Origin: Streptococcus sp. X13SY08
GTDB taxonomy: Bacteria; Bacillota; Bacilli; Lactobacillales; Streptococcaceae
Length of the DNA stretch: 64,000 nt
Direction of reading: 5' to 3'
Assembly: GCF_001182825.2 (NCBI RefSeq)
Contig: NZ_LFYO02000003.1
Coordinates: forward strand, 1-64,000
Shown: one piece after another, positions 58,773 through 64,000 of the stretch
Layout: each line of letters begins with the position of its first letter
Numbering within the stretch: the stretch's first letter is position 1
The notes under the pieces: model-generated
Seen by the model: the letters and a program-made list of their open reading frames with translations, nothing else
Told to the model about the DNA's origin: nothing
The model's database searches: none
Made by a program: the position numbers and the translations under genes

Positions 58773-58798
58773 AAAAAGCATCCGTCAGGATGCTTTTT
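58773..58798. terminator. Bidirectional terminator between the MFS gene and the metal regulator
   Basis: AAAAAGCATCC-gtca-GGATGCTTTTT. Confidence 0.9.
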
Positions 58799-59444
58799 AC
58801 TTGTCTTCGACATATAGTTGACTGGCGATGGAAAATGGCAGAGCGAGCTCTTTACCTTTGAACTGCAACGTTAAGGTTTTAGAGAAATCATCACGTGCTA
58901 CCACAGAAAAGCTATCCCCCATCTCTAAGTGGTGTTGGTCCAGATATTGTAAGAGTTGATAAAAATCATGGACTCGCATCAATCGATAATCGCGCAATTC
59001 TGTGACATCTGATAATCGCCTCGAATAGCGTTCCACAAGTGGTTCTCCTGCTTTTGGAATGGTACCGCCATGTGGACAGGTAGTAGGAAAACCTAAGAGC
59101 TGGTCAAGCCGGTCAATGAAGTGTGTTGATACAGCATGTTCTAAAATCTCTGCTTCCTCATGGACCTCTTCTGGAGAATATTTCAATTCCTTTACCAAAG
59201 AAACTTCAATTAGACGATGTTTGCGGTAAAGATCGGCTACCATTTTAAGTGCTTCTTGGCTTAATCCATAACCGACATTCGTGTCTTTAAAAACTAAGCC
59301 TTCCGCCAATAATTTTTTCATCATTTCAGAAACAGCAGGTGCAGAAAATTGCATTTTTTCAGCAATCTGTTTGTTGGTCATGCGCACTTGAGACTGGCCT
59401 AATTCATAAATACATTTCAGATAATCTTCTTTATTTGGTGTCAT
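58797..59444 (-). CDS. DtxR-family manganese regulator (TroR/ScaR/MntR type)
   Basis: The 215-residue product has an N-terminal winged helix (MTPNKEDYLKCIYEL, NKQIAEKMQFSAPAVSEMMKKL), a metal-binding dimerisation domain (EEAEILEHAVSTHFIDRLD, CPHGGTIP), and a C-terminal FeoA-like domain. It is divergent from troA, with a palindromic operator between. It likely represses troABCD when manganese is sufficient. The gene is intact. Confidence 0.9.
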   Translation of the reverse strand: MTPNKEDYLKCIYELGQSQVRMTNKQIAEKMQFSAPAVSEMMKKLLAEGLVFKDTNVGYGLSQEALKMVADLYRKHRLIEVSLVKELKYSPEEVHEEAEILEHAVSTHFIDRLDQLLGFPTTCPHGGTIPKAGEPLVERYSRRLSDVTELRDYRLMRVHDFYQLLQYLDQHHLEMGDSFSVVARDDFSKTLTLQFKGKELALPFSIASQLYVEDK

Positions 59445-59493
59445 GTTGACTCACTTTCTATAAAAATATTATATCAAAAAATGCTTAAAAAGG

Positions 59494-59546
59494 TTGACAA
59501 GATAATTTTTTTAATATATATTAAATGCAAAGTTAGGTATACCTAA
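59494..59546 (+). promoter_or_regulatory. troA promoter and DtxR-family operator
   Basis: TTGACA (59494-59499) and TATATT (59517-59522) have a 17-bp spacer. The perfect palindrome TTAGGTATACCTAA (59533-59546) lies just downstream of the predicted start site and fits a DtxR/ScaR-type operator. Confidence 0.82.
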
Positions 59547-59581
59547 TAAATAAAATAACAAAGGTTAATTCAGGAGGATTT

Positions 59582-60466
59582 ATGTTTAAAAAAGTAATAG
59601 CCGGTTTTATAGCGGCATTATCCATCTTGTTTTTGGTAGCTTGCGGAGCTAATAAAAACACCAATCATCCATCAGAAAAGCCAGTCGTAACGGTTACAAC
59701 TTCATTCTTGTATGATATGGTTGATCAGTTGGCGGGCGACTATGTCAAGCGCGAATTGATTATTCCAGCAGGGGAAGATCCACATTTGTACGTTGCTAAA
59801 GCGGGCGATTTGAAGAAATTACAAGAAGCCGATCTCGTGCTTTATCATGGACTTCATTTTGAAGGGAAAATGGTTGATGCTCTGGAACAAGGTGGAGTAG
59901 CCGTATCCAAGGACTTCAAAAAATCAGATATCGGAACCATGGATGAAGATGGCGAAAGTGTTGTGGATCCCCATTTCTGGTTTGATATTACTCCCTACAA
60001 ATCAGCAGTGCAAGTTGCCTCAGAAGAATTGCAAAAACTCATCCCAGATAAACAATCAGCTATTTCTAAAAATACGAAAGATTACCTAGCTGAATTGGAT
60101 AGGTTGGACGCTTGGAACAAAGAGCAGTTGGCAGCTGTACCCCAAAATAGCCGTTATTTAGTTACCCCGCATGATGCCTTTAATTATTTTGCGCGTGCTT
60201 ATGGTTTCACGCTCTATGCTCCACAAGGAGTTAGCACGGATTCCGAAGTTGCCAATAGCGACATGATTGAAACTGTTAACTTGATTATTGAGCATAACAT
60301 TAAGGCAATCTTTACCGAGTCAACTACAAATCCAGAGCGCATGGAAAAACTTCAAGAAGCGGTTGCGGCTAAAGGCAGTCAAGTTGAAGTTGTAACAGGT
60401 GAAGGTAAGGAATTATTCTCTGACTCGTTAGCGGACACTTCGGCTTTCTCTATTTTCCACATATAA
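59582..60466 (+). CDS. troA: Manganese/zinc ABC transporter substrate-binding lipoprotein, altered C-terminus
   Basis: The 294-residue cluster A-I binding protein has the lipobox LVAC (Cys21). Metal ligands are visible: His in EDPHLYV, His in VDPHFWFD, His in TPHDAFNYF region, and Asp in ELFSDSLA. After DSLA the sequence reads DTSAFSIFHI and stops, about 15-20 residues short of the usual C-terminal helix, so a lesion near 60440 is likely. CAGGAGG precedes the ATG. It is the first gene of troABCD. Confidence 0.85.
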   Translation: MFKKVIAGFIAALSILFLVACGANKNTNHPSEKPVVTVTTSFLYDMVDQLAGDYVKRELIIPAGEDPHLYVAKAGDLKKLQEADLVLYHGLHFEGKMVDALEQGGVAVSKDFKKSDIGTMDEDGESVVDPHFWFDITPYKSAVQVASEELQKLIPDKQSAISKNTKDYLAELDRLDAWNKEQLAAVPQNSRYLVTPHDAFNYFARAYGFTLYAPQGVSTDSEVANSDMIETVNLIIEHNIKAIFTESTTNPERMEKLQEAVAAKGSQVEVVTGEGKELFSDSLADTSAFSIFHI

Positions 60467-60501
60467 GTGAGGGGTTAGCGACTTCTCTAGAAAGAACAAT
60501 A

Positions 60502-61146
60502 ATGAAATCAGCTCTTGAATTGACAAATGTAAGTGTCAACTATGGCACCGTTTCGGCTTTGGAGGGGGTCAATCTCACCATCCCCAAAGGGAGTCGCACA
60601 GCAATCGTGGGACCAACCTATATTCCGCAAAGCAATCAGGTCAATTGGCAATTTCCGGCTACTGTTTTTGAGATTGTTTTAATGGGACGCTTCGCTCATA
60701 TCGAGGGCTGGCTCAAGCAGCCAAGTAAGCTGGATCGGGAAATGGCACATGCTGCTCTTGAAAAAATGAATTTACAGGATTTAGCTCACCGGCAGATTGA
60801 CCAGTTGTCTGGCGGCCAGCGTCAGCGAGTTTTTATTGCACGGGCATTGGCTCAGGAGGCAGAATTGTACTTAATGGATGAGCCTTTAGCGGGAATTGAT
60901 CGTTTGACAGAAACCATTATTATGGATACTTTAAAAAATTTTCAAAAAGAAGGAAAAACATCCATCGTAGTTCATCACGATTTGACGAGTTTGAATACCT
61001 ATTTTGATTATTTGGTTTGGGTCAATCGTCGAGTCATTGCTAGCGGAGATATGACAACTACGCTTACGACAGAGCATTATCAGGAGGCCTATGGTGTGGT
61101 GGATCGAATTTTTTTAACCAACGAGGGAGGACATGACGGTGTTTGA
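60502..61146 (+). pseudogene. troB: Metal ABC transporter ATPase without Walker A
   Basis: The 214-residue open frame begins as an ABC ATPase (LELTNVSVNYGTVSALEGVNL). At AIVGP, where NGAGKST should follow, it jumps to TYIPQSNQVNWQFPATVFE. About 35 codons with Walker A are missing, in frame, near 60615. LSGGQRQRV, Walker B LYLMDEPLAGID and the H-loop VVHHDL remain. It cannot bind ATP normally as written. It overlaps the permease gene by 14 bp. Confidence 0.88.
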
Positions 61147-61815
61147 GCTTTTGCAGGATTATTCCTTCTGGACAGTTGCCTTAGGAACCTGTTTTCTAGC
61201 GCTTTCTGCCAGTATGATAGGAACGATTAGCGTTTTAACCAAGCAGAGTTTGATAGGGGATAGCTTGGGTCATGCAGCCTATCCAGGAGTGATTTTCTCC
61301 TTTATCGTCTTTCAGTCGCGAAATCCATTTCTTCTCATGTTAGGAGCGGTGGTATCGGGTTATCTTTCTTATGGACTGGTCCAGTTGGTCAAGCGACATA
61401 GCCAACATAGCTTGATCAATATTCTGGCCTTAAGCTGCTTTCATTCAATTAGACGATGTTTGGTTAATTTGTCTGGTAGCAGCTCTATGCCTCCTAATTT
61501 TTTTCCTCAACTATCAATCATTTAAAATCTATCTTTTTGACGAGAAATTTGCTCAGTTAGGTGGTAGGGGCGGTGCTTATGAGTAGCTTTTTGATTGCGC
61601 CAGCGATTTTGGGGCTCTTGTTAGGCCCTGTTTATCGTCGCGTCCTGCAATTATCGGCTATCAGCGCTTGCCTATCTGCTTTTATCGGAACTTGGGTGAG
61701 CTCTGCCATTTCCGGGCTCTCTACTGGACCAAGTATTATCGTTTGTATGACAGTGACGACTTTGCTTGCTTTTTCTTATGTAACCTATGTGCGAAAGGAG
61801 AATGGACATGCTTGA
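61133..61815 (+). pseudogene. troC: Metal ABC transporter permease, two internal deletions
   Basis: The ABC-3 family permease starts MTVFELLQDYSFWTVALG, with DSLGHAAYPG intact. After SLINILAL (about 61433) the frame is lost; a middle piece AAFIQLDDVWLICLVAALCL ... FDEKFAQL reads in another frame to about 61558. A third piece VGAVLMSSFLIAPAILGLLLG continues to 61815. Two segments are missing. The next gene, troD, starts 8 bp inside its end. Confidence 0.82.
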
Positions 61816-62641
61816 AGTTTGGTGTATTATGGTGATGGTTGCCATGTCTTGTAGCATGATTGGATCACTTCTGGTCTTGCGGAATCAATCCATGCTGGCG
61901 GATGCCATGTCACACTCGGTCTTACTAGGGATTGTCCTTGGTTTTTTCATCAGTAATAGCTTAGAATCGCCTCTGTTGGTATTGGGTGCGACGTTTTTTG
62001 GAGTGCTAGCTGTTTTGGCAATTGATTTATTGCACAGTCAGAAAGTCAATCATGATGCGGCCACAGGTCTCGTCTTTTCTTTCTTTTTTGCTTTGGCAGT
62101 CATTTTGATCTCTCTTTTTGCGCGCAATGTGCATTTGGATGTGGACATGGTACTGATGGGAGAAGTCTTATTTGCTCCCTTGCATCGGATGGATATTTTT
62201 GGAATCAGTCTATCAGTATCCATGATAAAAACGGGTGTGACATTGCTCCTCAATAGCTTTTTCTTCGCGTTCTTTTATCGGCCTTTATCGCTCTTTCTCT
62301 TGGACAAAACGCAGGCTCGCCTGACGGGTCTACCTGTTAAAAAATTGCAGTTTCTGATTTTGCTTTTGGTGGCCTTGACAACGGTTTTATCCTTTGACGC
62401 TATTGGTTCTATGACGGTTATTGTCTTTTTAGTTGCACCAGCTATGACAGCATTGTCTTGGGTTGGCTCATTTCAGCAACTCTTACTTGGAGGACTTGCT
62501 GTCGCTTTGGTGAATGCGAGCACAGGATTTTTCATTGGCTATCAGTTGGACTTGACCATGTCAGGATCTTGTGCAGTAGTCAGTCTAGTCGTTTTCTGTT
62601 CCAGCGTTGTATTGCAAAAATTACGCACAAGCTGTGGATAA
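61808..62641 (+). CDS. troD: Metal ABC transporter permease
   Basis: The 277-residue ABC-3 family permease has about eight helices. LADAMSHSVLLGIVLGF carries the conserved DAMSHS motif and VAPAMTALSW lies near the end. ATG 61808 is preferred to 61802 because GGAG lies 7 bp upstream of it. It overlaps troC. The gene looks intact. Confidence 0.87.
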   Translation: MLEVWCIMVMVAMSCSMIGSLLVLRNQSMLADAMSHSVLLGIVLGFFISNSLESPLLVLGATFFGVLAVLAIDLLHSQKVNHDAATGLVFSFFFALAVILISLFARNVHLDVDMVLMGEVLFAPLHRMDIFGISLSVSMIKTGVTLLLNSFFFAFFYRPLSLFLLDKTQARLTGLPVKKLQFLILLLVALTTVLSFDAIGSMTVIVFLVAPAMTALSWVGSFQQLLLGGLAVALVNASTGFFIGYQLDLTMSGSCAVVSLVVFCSSVVLQKLRTSCG

Positions 62642-62647
62642 GTGCTT

Positions 62648-63546
62648 TTATATTACGTGAAATTTTTCAAGAATTTTGTTGAAAATATATTCTTCGATAG
62701 TGGAATGGTTATCTTTCTTGAGACGGCTGCCCATGACTTTCCAAGGAATAGGATTTTCCATTGGAATAGCAACAATATCTTGTAAGACATAGTTATCAAC
62801 CGTTGGTTTGGGAATAATGGTCATCAGTTGTGGATTGATACGAGTCGAATTCACTAGAAAATCCCATGAGGCAGACTCCAAAACGATTTGAAGATTGATA
62901 TCCGTGTATTTGCATTTTTCCTTTATTAAATGGTGAATCATGAAAGTCTTATCAAATATAGCCAATTTTTCATTGTGGAGCTCTGCCCAAGTCAGGCTTT
63001 TTTATTGGCTAAATGGTGTTCCTTGGAGACGAATGCGCAGAGTTCTGATTCTTGGATTTGGAAAGAATCAATAGTGTTTGCGGCAATTCGTTCAGGATGG
63101 AGAAGAACAGCGATGTCGACATTCTCTAAAATTAGGTCTTGACGCAGTCGATTGGCCCCATATTCCTTGATATTGAAGTGAATGTTAGGATTTTCCAGAA
63201 TGATTTCAGGCATGATTTTCGAAGATACAACCGATAAAATCAATGGAGGAATACCGATGGTGATATTGCCCTCAATCTTTTGATCTGTAGCGAAAAGATT
63301 TTGATGCATTTTATCATACTTTCGAATGACTTCTAGAGACTCTTCGTAAAATTGTTTCCCTGTCATGGTCAAGCCTAGAATCTTATTGTATTTTTTATTG
63401 AAGAGCTTGATACCCTGTTTCTCCTCAAAATCGTTGATCATGATACTGAGAGCAGGTTGTGAAATATAAAGTTGTTGAGCAGTACGGCTCAGATTGAAAT
63501 TATTTTCCACAATGGCAATAAAGAAACGCAAGTGTTTGATATCCAT
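62648..63546 (-). pseudogene. LysR-family regulator, one-base frameshift
   Basis: The N-terminal winged helix (MDIKHLRFFIAIVENNFNLS, QLYISQPALSIMI) and the first half of the effector domain read from 63546 to about 63000. One base is missing in AAAAAAGCCTGACTTGG; the rest (LTWAELHNEKLAIFDKTF ... ) runs in another frame to 62648. The full length would be about 299 residues. It is divergent from the thiolase gene and may control it. Confidence 0.85.
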
Positions 63547-63648
63547 AATTTTTATCAGTCTCTCTACCTATTAATATTACGGACAATTTTTGTAGCCGTC
63601 AATCAAAATGATAAAAATTTTTTATAATCATAATAAAAAAACGAATTT

Positions 63649-63702
63649 CACAAACGCTTTCATCCGCGATAAAATAAAACCAGGAACAAGAAAACGCTTT
63701 CT
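63649..63702 (+). promoter_or_regulatory. Two cre-like (CcpA) sites upstream of the thiolase
   Basis: The reverse of 63649-63662 reads TGAAAGCGTTTGTG, and 63689-63702 reads AGAAAACGCTTTCT. Both resemble the cre consensus TGWAANCGNTNWCA with one or two mismatches. A TATAAT lies at 63623-63628. Carbon catabolite control of the thiolase is inferred. Confidence 0.55.
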
Positions 63703-63731
63703 GGTAAAACTTAAGATTGGAGAATCACACA

Positions 63732-64000
63732 TTGGTTAAAGAAGTCGTTATCACAACAGCCGTGCGAACCCCCATTGGTTCATTTGGCGGAGCCTTCAAG
63801 TCAGTCTCAGCTGTTCAATTGGGAAAAGTGGTTGTAGAGGCCTTACTAGAAAAATCAGGTTTAGAACCTAAGCAAATCGACGAAGTTATCTTCGGAAACG
63901 TCCTTCATGCAGGACTGGGTCAAAATGTTGCCAGACAAGTAGCGGTAACGGCGGGGATTCCTAATGATAAGCCTGCCTTCACTGTGGATATGGTGTGTGG
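63732..64000 (+). CDS. Acetyl-CoA acetyltransferase (thiolase), cut by the window end
   Basis: The frame from TTG 63732 (GGAG about 10 bp upstream) gives MVKEVVITTAVRTPIGSFGG ..., then EVIFGNVLHAGLGQNVARQ and DMVCG, where the active-site Cys stands, at the window edge. The family condenses two acetyl-CoA to acetoacetyl-CoA, for example at the start of the mevalonate pathway. The divergent LysR gene and two cre-like sites precede it. Confidence 0.88.
   Translation, partial: MVKEVVITTAVRTPIGSFGGAFKSVSAVQLGKVVVEALLEKSGLEPKQIDEVIFGNVLHAGLGQNVARQVAVTAGIPNDKPAFTVDMVC

Noticed and set aside
1-64000. CRISPR array or prophage
   Set aside because: No regular repeat-spacer series, no cas genes and no phage structural genes were seen; the GIY-YIG gene alone does not make a prophage.

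Overview
The window is low-GC Firmicute DNA from a Streptococcus, most likely Streptococcus suis or a close relative. The gene order mreC-mreD-pcsB-prs-aminotransferase-recO-plsX-acpP-purC-purL-purF-purM-purN-purH is the streptococcal arrangement near the replication origin. A comRS competence locus lies between purB and ruvB. A second conserved streptococcal block (spx-ireB-ruvX-DUF1292-folC ... nrdD ... nrdG) lies on the minus strand, and a tro-type manganese transporter is near the end. The species call rests on remembered gene order and protein families; no search was run.

Layout. 1-340: tRNA cluster whose tRNA-Ser(UGA) lacks its 3' part. 0.4-7.7 kb: cell shape and wall genes (mreCD, pcsB), prs, an aminotransferase, recO, plsX, acpP. 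7.8-17.2 kb: first half of the de novo purine pathway (purC L F M N H). 17.6-21.7 kb: accessory insert (TetR and YhgE/Pip pair, gutted CHAP protein, HEPN-motif gene). 22.0-27.9 kb: purD E K, an accessory DUF4041/GIY-YIG gene with a small membrane partner, then purB. 28.1-31.8 kb: comR-comS, ruvB, a nucleotidyltransferase-fold gene and a YczE-family membrane gene. 31.8-46.3 kb: mainly minus strand, with anaerobic ribonucleotide reductase (nrdD, nrdG), an extra IreB-family gene, a large membrane protein, folC, DUF1292, ruvX, ireB, spx, a secreted repeat protein, tRNA-Lys with a probable 6S RNA, rarA and an EamA transporter. 46.4-57.3 kb: DUF3013, an orphan two-gene cassette, prmA-rsmE, a LacI/PTS sugar locus with endonuclease and aldose epimerase, queH, relA-dtd. 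57.6-64 kb: MFS gene, the metal regulator and troABCD, a LysR gene and the start of a thiolase.

How genes work together. prs makes PRPP for the pur genes. CGAAC-type boxes near purC and purD suggest PurR control. nrdD/nrdG make dNTPs anaerobically behind an NrdR-type box. The DtxR-family regulator at 58.8-59.4 kb faces troABCD across a perfect palindromic operator.

The dominant oddity is damage. About twenty-five of roughly seventy genes carry single-base frameshifts, often in homopolymers, or short clean internal deletions that usually remove 10-40 codons. Housekeeping genes are hit (plsX, purL, purF, folC, rarA, tRNA-Ser). This points first to a poor consensus or assembly, with real decay as the alternative. 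Gene calls below give the reconstructed span and name each lesion. The best biological leads are the two IreB-family genes, the comRS locus with a WW-type pheromone, a leaderless-looking ruvB, and three poorly characterised accessory cassettes.
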